This document shows, in pieces, positions 1 to 10,984 of a stretch of DNA of 64,000 nucleotides. Below the pieces are notes generated by a model, which had not been told where the DNA came from, searched no databases, and saw nothing but the letters and a program-made list of their open reading frames with translations. Numbering within the stretch: the stretch's first letter is position 1; every line of letters begins with the position of its first letter. A program made the translations under genes and the position numbers. Origin of the DNA: Undaria pinnatifida (lineage: Eukaryota; Sar; Phaeophyceae; Laminariales; Alariaceae). Location of the stretch: positions 729,501 through 793,500 of the forward strand of contig JABAKD010000019.1 in assembly GCA_012845835.1 (NCBI GenBank), written 5' to 3'.

Positions 1-1094
1 TGCGGCAGTTGTCAGCGGACGCTTCAGGAAAAATCAAAGAGGGCCAAAAGGCGGCGGCGCAATAGATGCCTCCCCAACTTTTAACGGATAGCTTTCACTA
101 GCTACTCGCGCACCAATGTATTTGTGGGTGTCGTCACCTTGTATGTGCTGGCGGTAAGGGGACGCTTGGGGCAGCTCTGAAGGGGACCCTACATTTTGGC
201 GCTGCCAAGATTAGAAAGTGGCATCCACGACATCGTTATTATGTTATTATTGCAGTTGTGCAATGTACGTGTTGCTGCGTCTACAGCAAGAGCAAAGTTG
301 GAACGGGAGAGCCTGTGTGGGCAAACCAAACTTATCGGGTTTCGTGCGATGGTGTGCTCATCTCTGAGGTGTGAGGTGTAAAGCGGTGGAGTTTGGCTCT
401 AGCTACGGTTTGAGCGCTTGAACGGCAAAACGCGTATCTATTGGACGAACCCATATGTAGGCGTACCACTTGGTAAAGGCGTACCATTTTTAGTGAGGGC
501 GTAAAGGTTACACCACGCCCCTGCTACAGCAGAGGTCGTACCTTGTAGCAGTTTTTGGCTTTTTTTTCTGACTGATGAGGGGTTCCTCAACCCAAATTCG
601 TCGGAATTTCACTCTTTTTTTTGCAAAATGATTCGTTGTATATCTATACCCAGGCCTTGCGGGTTGCTCGTTGGGGAGGGGCTGTTAATCTCTCGAGATT
701 GACTTTGTGGTGTTGTGGTGGGGTGTAGAGGTGATCGAGTGGAAGGGGGAGTATCAGAAATGAAATGGTGATGTCACCTCTCTCTGCCGTACCATGCGTC
801 GGCCATGTCCATGTCACACAAAAAAACGGTTTTGGTTTTCGCCCTCTTAGGACTTGAGAAGGAAAATTGAGCAGCCGCAATGGATGACGAAAACAGCTTC
901 GGCGACACAAAGACGACGAGAGGGCTGCTACGCTAAATGGGCACTGGTAGTTTAATTTCCACACTACGACCCTGCAGTATATTAGGTGATACAATTTTGT
1001 TGCTGATGTTCACCCTGGCAACATCGACAGGGAGTCATATATATATGTTGAAAGAACAATGCATGCATGTATGTATCTGTAAAACGAGCGGCGG
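1..1094. other. Intergenic, no supported gene
   Basis: Reading frames on both strands are short, lack splice context and show no recognisable motif. The stretch 530-660 (TTTTTTTTCTGAC followed by GAGGGGTTCCTCAACC) loosely resembles the start of repeat family R2 described at 7,616. I see nothing else. Confidence 0.5.
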
Positions 1095-1165
1095 GCGATC
1101 ACGCAGCTTGCAAAGATGAGTGTCGATCCGAAATTTGTCGCACTAAAAGCGGACGTAAGTTATAA
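1095..1165 (+). repeat. R1 terminal block, diverged copy
   Basis: Carries the R1 hallmark CACGCAGCTTGCAAAGATGA followed by GTGTCGATCCGAAATTTGTC and a diverged CTCACAGCTGACGT-like end. The same sub-type recurs at 23,748 and 43,498. No G-rich body is attached, so this looks like a solo end. Confidence 0.55.
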
Positions 1166-1389
1166 TAAACTTATCAAAGAAGACACTCAGCTCGGGTTGA
1201 GCATCACTCAAGCACCCCGGCCTGAGATGGCCACCCCCCGTTACACCCAAACAATCAAGTGAGTTATAGTACCAGACTATACAACAGTAGTACAGAACAC
1301 CTGATAACGAGATAAATACTGACCCAGGCTGGGTTCCGTATTGTGTAGAGGGATGCATCCTACACGGTAGAGCTGCGCCTTTTCTGAAG

Positions 1390-1640
1390 CTTCTCACTTG
1401 AGCCTTAGCCTAGACCTCCCAAAAAATTATTCGGGGAAACAACCAAGCTGCTAGACACCCGATGAAGGATCCTATGGCCTCTAGAGGTACACAGTAAATA
1501 CCATGCACAATAATGACGAAATCCCGACGATTTTAGCATTAATAGTGGGTTAGTCTAAAGAGCCCCGTCATTCAGAACGCGTTTTGCACATACGTACAGT
1601 AAAAAAAGCGCGTTATACTCTACCGTGGCACGCGTCAGGG
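1390..1640 (+). repeat. R2 dispersed repeat copy
   Basis: Shares with the copies at 7,616, 14,480, 18,805, 22,165 and 33,885 an ordered set of blocks: GACCTCCC, a GGGGAAAC/GAGGAAAAACT block, a CCCATGGCCT-like block, TCCGACGATTTT, then AAAGAGCCCCGTCATTCAGA and a terminal CTACCGTGGCACGCGTC. It has no coding capacity, and I infer a short non-autonomous transposable element. Confidence 0.55.
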
Positions 1641-2400
1641 TGCGTTCTACACTAACCTCAGTATAATGGCTCCCAAATTTCGTGTTTCCTGTAAATATCA
1701 GCCTGGCTTTGTTATTCGCTGTCTCTGTCCTGTACTGTATCCAGGGTTCGACTGACCACTGAGTGCGTTGTTCTACAGCAGCATCAGCACTGCATTACAC
1801 ACATCGTACAATAATCCACAATCGCTAGGAAACAAGCACCCGCAAGTATATAGACTATATCCATGGTGTAGGAAACCCGGAGATGGACGAAGCACATAGA
1901 GGATGAGCCCCCTGACGAGTTTTGCATGTCTGTCGTGGCAACCGCGCGGGGCGTGCGGATAGTGAGGCCGTGTTGTCTAGGGAGCAGGGCCTGATACTCA
2001 CGAAACCCCCGCCTTCAATGAGGCGCTGGGCGTGCAGACACTCATATGTGCGTCGTGTAAACAGTTGTCGCTTTAGGATGACAGGATCCTCGCTTGCTTT
2101 ACGATTACGGTTTCCTTGCCGCGAGTGAGTGCGATACACCACCTTGGAAGCAAGTAGTACGAGAGTACCAGTAGTAATTGGCTTGGTTGCGTGTTGGTGT
2201 TGTCTCTTATTTATTGAGTACGTACTGCCGTATCCTTGTGTCGTTGTCACGTTGTTGCAAGCAACGAGTCGCGGGGGGTGCACATGGATGGATGCATGCA
2301 TGCGTGCGCGACAAAGATACGAAACCAGGAAAATCCCAAACGGGAAATGAGAAAACTGGGAAAGCTTCGTATCTTCGTATCTTCGTACCGGGCATCTTCG
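1641..2400. other. No supported gene
   Basis: The longest frame is a 148-codon minus-strand frame at 1,855-2,301. It is full of rare-looking codons and has no recognisable motif, and overlapping frames of similar length exist on the other strand. I treat all of them as chance. Confidence 0.45.
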
Positions 2401-2409
2401 TACGTTGGT

Positions 2410-2505
2410 ATAGCCGGTCGCCCCGGTGGCGTATCAGGTTATCCTCGAGCCTGGTATAGGTCAGTTTCGTGAGTTCGAGCCCCGCCGAGCGCATACTCGT
2501 ATAAA
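2410..2505 (+). repeat. tRNA-like sequence with B-box
   Basis: GTGAGTTCGAGCCCCGC at about 2,468-2,484 matches a TPsiC arm / RNA polymerase III B-box (GGTTCGANNCC with one mismatch). A D-arm-like stretch (TAGCCGGTCGCCCCGGTGGCG) lies about 55 nt upstream. No 7-bp acceptor stem closes around it, so it is not an intact tRNA. A SINE head or tRNA pseudogene is the most I would claim. Confidence 0.25.
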
Positions 2506-3014
2506 TTCGTTGGGACTTTTTCTTGTGCACAAAATGACTTCCGGAAAGCGCGAGAGCGTGAGTTAGCAACCCTCGATGAAAAATCGACGAGCAGTGGGAT
2601 TGCTGAACCCTATGCGCGATAAAAATTGAAGGCAAGAATCGGGGGGGAGAAGGGACGACACCTGTGACCACGGCTTGTCCAGAAGCTAGAAAGTAAAAGT
2701 GTGAGGAAAGAAAAAAAAAAAAAAAAAAGTCTAGTCTATCTAGACTACAGTAGTAAAAAAAAAACGTTTCGACGGTCTGTTCATATTGGCGGGACTGTCA
2801 GCTTTCTCGAAACAGCACTTTCGGGGACCGCAAACCGCACATCATCTCTCGTGTCTCGTGTGGCTAAGTTCGTGTGCCGGCAGCAGAGGGGCCACCGGAC
2901 GGAGACGCCCAGGCAGCTAGCAGCGGCAATAGACAGAGACGGAGAAGGATTTGATGGACGCCATCTGAGGGGCCATTCAAGAGCTTTTCACCAGGTTCTT
3001 GGTACTGTAGACTA

Positions 3015-3218
3015 GTGGTAGTAGATAAAGCAGCTCGAATATCGCATTGGCCAGGGGCCAGAGGCCACCGAGAGGATGATCGCGGCGAGTTTGTCTGCGG
3101 CCAAGTCGGGCACATCGCCCGGCATATCGCGAACACCGCTTACACCGTCGACCGAAGCCATAGCAAAGCAACTCGGGATCGACACGGCTTCAGAACAGTA
3201 TCTAATGTGAGAAAGTAA
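3015..3218 (+). pseudogene. Possible zinc-knuckle relic
   Basis: A 67-codon frame contains FVCGQVGHIARHI at about 3,089-3,127. This resembles the second half of a retroelement CCHC zinc knuckle (CxxCGxxGHxxxxC) with the first and last cysteines lost. The frame starts with an ordinary ATG, shows no other Gag feature and is surrounded by non-coding sequence. It could be a fossil gag fragment or coincidence. Confidence 0.18.
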
Positions 3219-3299
3219 TATCTACTACAATGTAGTATGAAAAGGTTACTATTAATATCATTCCTGTGGGCTATCACCAATAGCACTCAGGAACATCGC

Positions 3300-3375
3300 C
3301 AACACTACAGTAGTAGAAGTACTACTACAGCGGCACTGCAGCAGTACTACTGTTGTTGTTGTTGTTGTTGTCGAC
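3300..3375. repeat. Simple repeats (TAGTAG, TTG)
   Basis: Interrupted TAG/TAC trinucleotides are followed by a TTG run at about 3,350-3,371. Similar GCA/CAG trinucleotides follow at 3,555-3,597. Hydrophilic frames in this area are produced by these runs. Confidence 0.7.
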
Positions 3376-3867
3376 ACCAACACTTTCTTTAAATATCACC
3401 GTCCACAGAGGCAAGGTTGAGTCAGATTGGGCTCGATACAACATCAAAACAGTATTTGTTATAAGAACACGGCTGCTACCAGATGCAGGTTGACTCTTGC
3501 GCAAGCGCAGCCGCCCTTACGTGCGCTGTGGACAAATAATGCAAAGTACAGTAGTAGCAGCAGCAAACCTCAGCAGCAAACTGCAGCAGCAGCAGGGCTC
3601 ACAAAGTCAGCTTGTCTTTGAAGTGTTGTTACGTTTTTTTTACCGTCAAGCTGCTGTAACTTTTCCGGCTCAACTCGTAGGAGAGGTATTGCCCGAGGTT
3701 TCCCTCTCGGCAACCTTCTGGATAAGCTTAAGCGTGGTCAAAGCGTGGTCACAGGTGTCGTCCCCCCCCCCCCCCCGTGGTTCGGGCCTATGTATCAACA
3801 CTATTCCAAATTCGCTCACGTACATCTGTGCGAAAAACAAAAAAAAAATGATATTACTAAAATTAAA

Positions 3868-4960
3868 ATACACTCCAACTGTGAGATCGAATATTTTGTT
3901 GCTTCGATCGCGCGTGTTACGGGTTGTGTGTCCTCATGAAGGATATAGGCCGGCGACTCCCCTTGCAGCTACAGTGTAGCTATTAGGGTCAACAGGATGA
4001 TGTTGGGCAGTCTGTGCGCGGAAACTATAAAACCCGTTTCTGAGGGGGACAAAATCTGACAGCTGTGGAAGGGAATGCATCCGTTTATCAAGTGAATCCT
4101 CCTGTAAATTGAATAACCGGTGAGGGGAGGGCGGAGTTTTGAAGGACGTGGGGGCCTGGTTTTGATCAGAAGGGAGCGGGGGTGGGGGTGGGGGCGGGGG
4201 GGGGGGGGGGGGGGGGGGGGGGCGGACGGGGCAGCTCAATTTGTGCGTGGAAACTATAAGTCGTTCAAGGGGATAAATCTGACAGTTTTGAAAAGAATGC
4301 ACCAGTTGGGGGGGGGGGCGGGGGGCGGGGGGGGGCGGGGCAGCTCAATCTGTGCGCGGAAACTACACATTCTTTTAAGGGGATAAATGTGACGGATTTT
4401 GGAAAGAATGCACCAGTTTATCAGGTATATCCTGTAAGTCGTACAACCAGTGAGTAGAGGGCGGAGTGTTCGAGGGGGTGGGGGTGGGGTGGGGGGGTGG
4501 GGAAGTGGGGGGTGGGGGAGGGGGGGTGGGAAGGTCGGGGTGGGGGGTGGGGGGAGGTAAAGGCTTTAGGTGGCTACATCCCCCTCCCCCCCCCCCCCAC
4601 CCCCGTTCCCTTCTGATCAGAACCAGCTCCCCACGTCCTTATACACTCCGCCCTCGCCTCACCGGTTATTCGACTTGTAGGATTCACTCGGTAAACGGAT
4701 GCATTTCCTTCCACAGCTGTCAGATTTTGTCCCCCTCAGAAACGGGTTTTATAGTTTCCGCGCGCAGACTGCCTAGCATCACCCTGTTGACCCTGATAGC
4801 TACACTGTAGTTGCAAAGGGAATCGCCGGCCTATATCCTTAATGAGGACACACCACCCGCAATACGCGCGATCGGAGTATCACACACAGCTTACAAAGAT
4901 GAGTTTCGACAAAATATTCGATCTCACAGCTGGAGTGTATTTTCATTTTTTGTAGTATGT
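3868..4960. repeat. R1 foldback (palindromic) element
   Basis: The left part (3,868-4,200) and right part (about 4,590-4,945) are reverse complements over several hundred bases. Each outer end is the R1 block (TACACTCC-A-CTGTGAGATCGA at left, CACAGCTGGAGTGTATTTT at right). Each arm then carries GAAACGGGTTTTATAGTTTC or its complement and TTTGTCCCCCTCAGAAACGG or its complement. The centre is very G-rich, with poly-G runs up to about 30 nt and repeated GGGTGGGG. This is the structure of a foldback/TIR element. It has no transposase frame. Confidence 0.65.
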
Positions 4961-4979
4961 AGCGGATTGCTATTCGAGT

Positions 4980-5850
4980 GGTGCTAGGCCTAGGTGATGG
5001 TGCGGGTGGGGGGGAAGAAGGGGGCGTTGGGGGCGGGGGGGGTGGAGGGGTGGGTGGGAATTGCAGCAGCGGCGTGGATGGCTCTACAAAGAGAATGAGG
5101 TGATATCCAGTGTGTGGAAGTGTTTTGTTACTCTGGCGGATTTCGATATTAAGCGGGGCGTTTGAGCAAGAAAGAGCGGGGAAAACAAAAAGAGGGGGGA
5201 GGGGGGGGGGGAGAGGGGGAATTTTTTCAAGAGGTTTAGGTCACATAAAATACTAAAATACACTCCAGCTGTGAGATCGAAGATTTGGTCGAAACTCATC
5301 CTTGCAAGATTGTGTGTGACACTCCGATCGCGCGTATTAATCAACATAGATGTAGGGGCTTGCAATACGCGTGGTGCTAAGTCTAGGCGATCGTGCGGGT
5401 GGTAGGAAAGGAGGGGGCGTTGGAGGAGGGGAGGGGGGGGATGATTGAAAGCTACGTCATGGATGGCCAGAAAGATAATGACGTGATATCAATTAGGTAG
5501 AAGTGTTTATTACTCTGGCCGATTTCGATTGTAAGTGGGGCGTTAGAACAAACTGGGCGGGGAAGAAAAGGGTGGGGGGGGGGGGGAGGAGGGCGCAAAT
5601 GAGGTGGAGCTACGGCATGGGTGGCTGGAAAGATACCGAGATGCTATCAGCTGGTTGGTAGTGTTTACGACTGTGGGATATTTTGATTTTAGGTGGGGCG
5701 TTTGAACAAGAGGGATCGGGGGGGGGGGGGGGTGGGACATTTCAATATGTGCGCGGAAACTATAAATCATTAAAGGGGACAAATCTGACGGTTGTAGTAA
5801 GAGGACATTCTTTTATATCACCTGTCTGGTAATGTTTACTATTCTAGAAG
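4980..5850 (-). repeat. R1 G-rich sub-repeats
   Basis: A series of degenerate monomers each carries a GGTGGGGCGTTTGARCAAGA-type motif, a long G run and ATGGCTxGAAAGATAATGA. An R1 terminal block in the minus sense lies at 5,258-5,330. The same monomers occur in the same order at 26,340-27,260, so this is a long composite repeat and not random G-rich DNA. Confidence 0.6.
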
Positions 5851-6519
5851 GTTTAATGTTAGATTTAGTATGCAACCCAGTCTTTAGGTGTAGTAAACAA
5901 AGTATCAAGTCTTCATAATTTGTTATTGTACATGAATCAAAAGATAAAATATTTCAATCGATAGGTACAATCACGTAGTACGAGCATAGCACGAGTGGTG
6001 CCTGGCATTATACATACGTACGGACCCCAGGTGTTTTGCACTCTGGTGTATACAGGGTGACGGACGGAAGCGCGAGACTTCACGCAATGTAGGCCTTCTA
6101 TTGAGGAAAAACAACCCCTTCAGAGAGAGGCCAGAACCTCACCCAAGTATTCGGAGACAAGTATTACCTTCGAATTAGTGTGCGGCGAGTTTTGCAGCAG
6201 GAAAAAAGCTCCTTCAAAAACGTTTCGCCTTTTTGGTGGCTTACTGACTTGACGCTCGATTCGCCGTTCGTCGAGGCTCACGCTTTCATCGATGTTGTGG
6301 CCTTCCGGCCAGACAAATTACTTATCGTCCGATCGGCGAAAAACTCTCGCACATATCGTATGCCATCTATAGATCAAAACCTGCGTTATACGGCCTTTTC
6401 TCATGTCCTCGCACTGACAACTACTTCGGAACCCGGAGCTCTCGGCCGGAAACATAATGGTGTGCTTGGTATTCTCAACCTAGTACCAGGTACGAGTACA
6501 GCAACGCGAGTAGGACCAC
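5851..6519. other. No supported gene
   Basis: A 118-codon plus-strand frame (6,180-6,536) begins at a non-ATG codon and has no motif or clear splice context. I do not call it. Confidence 0.4.
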
Positions 6520-6745
6520 ACCGCGACGCGTGCTAAAGTAGAGAGAGGTATAACACATAGCACTGTTGGACTGATGACTTTTTGTTTTCCGAATGACTTA
6601 CAAGACACTCCTTAGCCCTAACCCTAACCCGACTTTACACCAAATCGTTCGAATGCCATATAAGTAATGCATTCTGGTGTTGCTAAATGATTGTTTTGTA
6701 TACCTAGGCCGTGGGCATGTTCATCGGGTTTGCCCTTTTTATTTA
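6520..6745 (-). repeat. R2 copy with telomere-like tract
   Basis: Reads as the reverse complement of R2: GCGACGCGTGCTAAAGTAGA, CCGAATGACTTACAAGACAC, then CCTTAGCCCTAACCCTAACC at about 6,610-6,630. The CCCTAA units sit where other R2 copies have TTGGGTTAGGGAGCCCC. Confidence 0.5.
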
Positions 6746-6909
6746 GTCGAAACAGAGCCATTTTTTAGGTGAGGTATTTTGATAGAGTAGTTTGTCAACC
6801 GATCACCTTCAGAAGGCAAAAGGGTGTTCCACACCCCCACCATCGGCATGTGTCCACTCCACCTTCATCATTCCCCGATTTAGCAGTGGCTGGTGTTTTT
6901 TCAAGGCAT

Positions 6910-7065
6910 GGTTTAGGTAGGCAATTGGTTAGCCTTTTACCAGTGAGTGGCCAAACATACTACCACCCTCTAATTCCTCAATACATGCTGGTAGCGTCAT
7001 CAACACACCATGGGTTCCCGAGCCTTGGGTTCGACTCCCACCATCGATCAATGACGCCTGGCACC
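6910..7065 (+). repeat. tRNA-derived SINE-like element, copy 1
   Basis: An A-box-like TAGGCAATTGG (6,918-6,928) and a perfect B-box GGTTCGACTCC (7,028-7,038) are separated by about 100 nt. The spacer contains AGTGGCCAAAC, CCTCTAATTCCT and CACCATGGGTTCCCGAGCC. The same ordered blocks, diverged, occur on the minus strand at 29,862-29,975. Pol III boxes with dispersed homologous copies suggest a tRNA-derived SINE; neither copy folds as a tRNA because no acceptor stem is present. Confidence 0.5.
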
Positions 7066-7231
7066 AACAACAAACTTGTGCAACTTTCATCCATGTCCAA
7101 CGTGAAATATACCCTCCCCCCAGCACCCCCAGGAAATGGAACCTCGTGGACATTGACACGTCCGCCCGTATGTTCGGGCGACCAGCTATCCCTCCATTCC
7201 AGGTTGGGAGAGTGTTACAATGATTCGTTTC

Positions 7232-7300
7232 GGGTGGTAGGCAATTGGTTAGCCGTTTACCAGCGGTCGAACCGACTGATACCACCGTCTGCTACGACCC
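7232..7300 (+). repeat. SINE head fragment
   Basis: GTGGTAGGCAATTGGTTAGC followed by CGTTTACCAG repeats the head of the element at 6,910, with TAGGCAATTGGTTAGCC in common. It lacks the B-box half, so it is a partial second copy about 320 bp downstream in the same orientation. Confidence 0.45.
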
Positions 7301-7365
7301 AAACACTGGTGCTGTGATCGTCACTTTTCGTCGGCGTATAATTATCCCTCGGCCGTGGCTACGGT

Positions 7366-7605
7366 AGGGCGGGGGGGGGGGGGGCACCCCCCATTTTCAG
7401 TACTCAGTACTATTAATATTAATATTGCAGTACTATTACTACTGCAGTACTACGATGCAGCAGTACTAGTGCAGACCAAGCCTACGTCATTGTAGTATGA
7501 TTATAGTATGATTGTAGTATGATTGTAGTATGATTGTAGTATGAGTATTAGTATTAGTATTAGTATTAGTACGAGTCGTGATGCGATAGAGGTGATACGA
7601 GGTGC
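7366..7605. repeat. Poly-G and TAGTAT/TAATAT microsatellites
   Basis: A G run (7,369-7,384) is followed by AGTACTATT repeats, then GTAGTATGATT units (about 7,490-7,545) and TTAGTA units (7,545-7,572). Confidence 0.75.
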
Positions 7606-7615
7606 ATCACCTTTT

Positions 7616-7865
7616 TTTCGGAGGATCCTCAATTTGGGAGCTTAAGACCTCTCCCTGCCAAAAAGTGATATTGGGGAGAAGAATAAAACTGCTATACTAG
7701 ACTATACCGGATAAAAAGATCCCATGGCGGGAGCTATTCAAAACGAATCACCTATTTCCGGCGACATGTTTTGGTTAAGGAGCCCGGTCATTCAGAAACA
7801 AATTCTTCAGACGAAAACTGCTACCTCCATCGCAGCCTGCGTCCTGTTTCGCTACAGATACTTCC
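7616..7865 (+). repeat. R2 dispersed repeat copy
   Basis: One of the best-preserved R2 copies. In order it carries TTTCGGAGGATCCTCAATTT, GGGAGCTTAAGACCTCTCCC, AAACTGCTAT, CCCATGGCGG, ATTTCCGGCGACATGTTTTG, GGAGCCCGGTCATTCAGAAA, TTCAGACGAAAACTGCTACC and TCCATCGCAGCCTGCGTCC. The copy at 14,480 matches almost block for block. Confidence 0.65.
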
Positions 7866-7869
7866 GACA

Positions 7870-8325
7870 TTCGCACGCAAGTGACTCTGTGCCTCACTGG
7901 CAAACCACGTTATTATAGGCGATTGTTTTCGGAGCAGCACAGCCAAACCTTTCTGTTGTGGATTCGCATCGCAAAATGAAAAAAGAAGCATGAAAGCTTA
8001 AGACCGCAAGGAACAGGCGCGAATGGCCCCGAGCTACCACCGCAAAACCACGGCCAGTGCCAGAGGTGACTCCTTTACCGCAGCTTTGGTCTCTGCAATG
8101 GTGCCTTCGGTCACTTGCCTGGCAGACACTCGCCGAAGTTGCTCTGTACCTAAATTTGAAGAAAAAAAACTGAAAAAAAACTACCAGGTAGTTTCTTAGG
8201 TGATTTGTTCAGCGTGGCGCAGCTAACCATTCCGTGGCGGTTTCACGAAAAGTTGACACCTCAAACGAATGGGGGGGGGCACTCGCACGAGTGACCTCGA
8301 GCCACTGCAAAAACGAGGCCTGAAA
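7870..8325 (+). repeat. R3 palindrome-bounded element(s)
   Basis: The left boundary is TTCGCACGCAAGTGACTCTG (about 7,870) and the right boundary is CACTCGCACGAGTGACC (8,280-8,296), followed by CGAGCCACTGCAAAAACGAGG. The internal conserved block GTGGCGCAGCTAACCATTCC (about 8,213-8,232) also appears in the R3 copies at 10,541, 11,575, 14,839 and 17,325. A second right-end-like block (GAATGGCCCCGAGC, about 8,020-8,033) suggests two tandem copies. Confidence 0.55.
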
Positions 8326-8338
8326 AAACATACCTGGT

Positions 8339-8421
8339 ACACAACATCAACATAACATCAACACAACATCAACATAACATCAACACAACATCAACATAAC
8401 ATCAACACAACATCAACATAA
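8339..8421 (+). repeat. AACATCAACATA/AACATCAACACA minisatellite
   Basis: Alternating 12-bp units AACATCAACATA and AACATCAACACA run for about seven copies. The alternation of the two variants points to a 24-bp higher-order unit. Confidence 0.85.
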
Positions 8422-8594
8422 TCCTTATGGTACCGTAGCCACTGTCTTTCTCAACTTCAAATGCATCTTATTAATAGTCTAGACTAAGAGTAAACAGCGC
8501 AGCAATCAGCACTCGAAGGTTTACCTGAACCTGATAATATTCCTACTGGTACCACATCCTACTGCTTTTGTTGTTCAGGCACTTGGTGGAAAAA

Positions 8595-9233
8595 ATGCGG
8601 ATGGCACCCCTCCCTCCTACGTGGACAGTCGTAAAAAAACACACCACGACCACCACCACGACCACCACCACAATACGCTCTGGAGCCACCCGGTCGCCTC
8701 AAAGCGGTGCTGTTGGCCTTGCGGTGTCATCATCACCAACAGAGGTACCAATGCGAGTAACACGAATACCAGAAATGCCTTCCACAGAGGTACCTTCAGT
8801 AGAGATGCCTTCAATAGAGTACGTCAATCGTTTCACTGGTGCAAGAACGAGCCGACACCCGGGCACACCCTACTTCCTGGCTGCCGTCGAAAGTGAGCGC
8901 AAACGGCAAGGCCGTGCTCTTTCCCCCGGGGGGGCGAGAGATTTTTTCCTGGGGTCGCTTAGGTCAACCCATCAGCACGACCACGAGCAGGAGCAGGAGC
9001 AGGAGCAGGAGCATGAGCACGAGCACGAGCACGGGCGCGAGCACGAGCACGAGTACGAGCATGAGCACGAGCATGCAGGCAGCATATCTCATATGTGTAG
9101 TAAGAGCATGAACGATATCATGGAGGGCAGCGCCGACTGGGAAATCCACAGCAACAGGTGCGGGAGGGGTATGTACAGGGATTCGGATTCGAGTACACCG
9201 GGGGGGGCTACGAGTTATGAGAGTGCGAACTAA
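8595..9233 (+). CDS. Low-complexity ORF, His/Glu-rich, doubtful
   Basis: From the first ATG (8,595) this frame runs about 212 codons to a TAA at 9,231. It contains a threonine run encoded by ACCACC repeats, a PSTEVPSVEMPSIE-type repeat, a long alternating HE/QE tract (about 8,975-9,080) and an ordinary Ser-rich end. An acceptor-like TTTTGTTGTTCAG lies just upstream, so it could be an exon. Most of its length is explained by trinucleotide and hexanucleotide expansions, which keep any frame open. No function can be assigned; spurious is at least as likely as real. Confidence 0.28.
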   Translation: MRMAPLPPTWTVVKKHTTTTTTTTTTIRSGATRSPQSGAVGLAVSSSPTEVPMRVTRIPEMPSTEVPSVEMPSIEYVNRFTGARTSRHPGTPYFLAAVESERKRQGRALSPGGARDFFLGSLRSTHQHDHEQEQEQEQEHEHEHEHGREHEHEYEHEHEHAGSISHMCSKSMNDIMEGSADWEIHSNRCGRGMYRDSDSSTPGGATSYESAN

Positions 9234-9715
9234 TTAAGATAGACACCGACTTTAGGTGAAGTCAAACGGTAGACACGGGCGTGCTAGAAGCACAATTGTG
9301 ACCATTCCGATTCAAGAGAAGGACCAGTTCAAGAAAGGTCTACTTGTCCTTACATGCCTCGCTATTAAATCGTATCACGCTCCCCCCCCTGCGTTGGGTT
9401 GGTACTTCACGTGCGCCCAGATACAGGTGTACGCAGCACATTCACGTAGAACCTACCCACCCACCCACGCGCCCCGTTCTGAACCCATTTCCCAGCAATA
9501 CGCAGACTCACAGAACCACAGCAGAGGATGAAACGGTCGAACACGGAAACTCCACAGACAGAGCCGAGAGCCCAACGCGAAGACGTCTGACATTAAAGCG
9601 AGGGAAACGCTGCAGACGTGCGACGACCGCCGTCCCTAAGTGGCTAACTTTCACGTCTTGGTGGCATGTGAGTCCGATCGCCGCTGAAGATGTATTTGAC
9701 ATGCAGACTACAAGT
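9234..9715. other. No supported gene
   Basis: Overlapping frames of 60-150 codons exist on both strands at 9,256-9,859. None has a recognisable motif or paired splice signals. Confidence 0.4.
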
Positions 9716-10060
9716 ACGGCATGCGCTACGATAGATGATAGAGTAGCAGCTTGTTTGTGTGCTTGTATTGTTTTCCGAATGACAGGGGGGGCTCCTTAAC
9801 TCCTTCAGAGACCCCACAAAATTCCCGTCACTAATTTCAAGTGACTTGTCCCCAAACACGGGTTTCCAGCTGTGAAGGCGTTAACATTACCCTAAAATAG
9901 TTGGAATCACGCTATTCTTTGTTATTACAGTAGACTATATGTATGCCAGCTATACTTCGTATTTTCTTTGTACGCCTATCATAGGTCGTGGCATTTTTGT
10001 TCATCGGGTAACCTTGCACTCCATTTTTTTCTCAAAAGCAGGTGTGGCGTGTGTGTGGTT
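9715..10060 (-). repeat. R2 copy, minus orientation
   Basis: The reverse-complement R2 blocks are present: GCGCTACGATAGATGATAG, TTTTCCGAATGACAGGGGGG and GCTCCTTAAC. Farther on, GGTCGTGGCATTTTTGTTCA matches GGCCGTGGGCATGTTCATCG in the copy at 6,520-6,745. Confidence 0.45.
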
Positions 10061-10133
10061 AGGATGGTATACACCTGGTGCCTCAGGTGAGGAGTAGTAC
10101 TGGAAAATAATCGGTGCAACTCGACGTGCTATG

Positions 10134-10507
10134 ATGGGGGGGATGTTATCATTCTGATCTTAGTATGATGGTGTTATCATACTGATCTTAGTATGATGAT
10201 GTTATGATGATGTTATGATGACGAATGTTATGGTGATGTTATGGTGATGTTCTGATGATGTTACGATGATGTTACGATGATGTTATGGTGATGTTATGGT
10301 GATGTTATTATGATGATGTTATGATCATGTTATGATGTTGCGATGATGATGTTGTGATGCTGGTGTTACGATGATGTTATGGTGATGGTATGGTGATGAT
10401 GTCATGATGATGTTATGATGATGTCATGGTGATGTTAGGATGATGATAGGATGGCGTTATGATGATGTTACGATGATGATAGGATGGCGTTATGATGATG
10501 TTACGAT
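10134..10507 (+). repeat. TGATGTTATGA minisatellite
   Basis: About 370 bp of GATGATGTTATG-like units with many variants (GATGTTACGAT, GATGTTATGGT, ATAGGATGGCGTT). It ends abruptly in the module GTACCCCTCTTTTACCACCG, which abuts two other arrays of this type. Confidence 0.85.
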
Positions 10508-10540
10508 GTACCCCTCTTTTACCACCGGATTTTGACTGCC
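10508..10540 (+). repeat. Unique module at edge of TGATG minisatellite
   Basis: TACCCCTCTTTTACCACCGG lies directly after the array. Counterparts are TACCACCCCTTTTCACTGCG (12,670) and, in reverse complement, TGCACCCCCCCTTTTTTCAC (15,232 to about 15,213). The shared order is array, C-rich ACCCC, TTTTCACTACCGGGT. This suggests the arrays belong to one element family with a conserved flank. Confidence 0.45.
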
Positions 10541-10845
10541 ACCCGCGCGAGTGACTCTTTTCAATACCTCGCTGACAGAACGACTTTAAGCGATTTGTTT
10601 TGCGCAGCGGTGGCTATCCATTAGATTAAGGTTTCATATCGCAACATCAGAGCATTAGAACAGCAGGGTAGTAGGACACTGTATCACACTGTAGGACACT
10701 GTATCACACTTTAGGACACGGTATCACAGTGTACGACACTGTATCGACTAACATGACAACTAACATGACAAAAATACCAACACCGCAAAGAAACAGGGGG
10801 GTGGGTCACTGGCGCGAGTGACCCCGAGCCATCGCAAAAAAAGCC
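10541..10845 (+). repeat. R3 palindrome-bounded element
   Basis: The left boundary is ACCCGCGCGAGTGACTC (10,541) and the right boundary is GTCACTGGCGCGAGTGACCC (10,805-10,824) followed by CGAGCCATCGC. The internal GCGCAGCGGTGGCTATCC block (about 10,603-10,620) is conserved across the family. A 20-bp tandem array (10,675-10,745) is embedded in it. Confidence 0.55.
10672..10748 (+). repeat. GTAGGACACTGTATCACACT tandem array
   Basis: Roughly four copies of a 20-bp unit with point variants, inside the R3 element at 10,541. Confidence 0.8.
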
Positions 10846-10899
10846 CCTATTAAAAACAAGATAACACCATAACCCCCCTAACGTGCCATTATTACCAAT

Positions 10900-10970
10900 A
10901 CTATTAGTATACTATTAGTATACTCAGTACTACCTCCAGTATTAGTATTAGTATACCGTTATTAATAGTA
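10900..10970 (+). repeat. ATTAGTAT microsatellite
   Basis: Short degenerate ATTAGTAT/ACTATTAGTA units. Confidence 0.6.
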
Positions 10971-10984
10971 GCATGTGTCCCGCG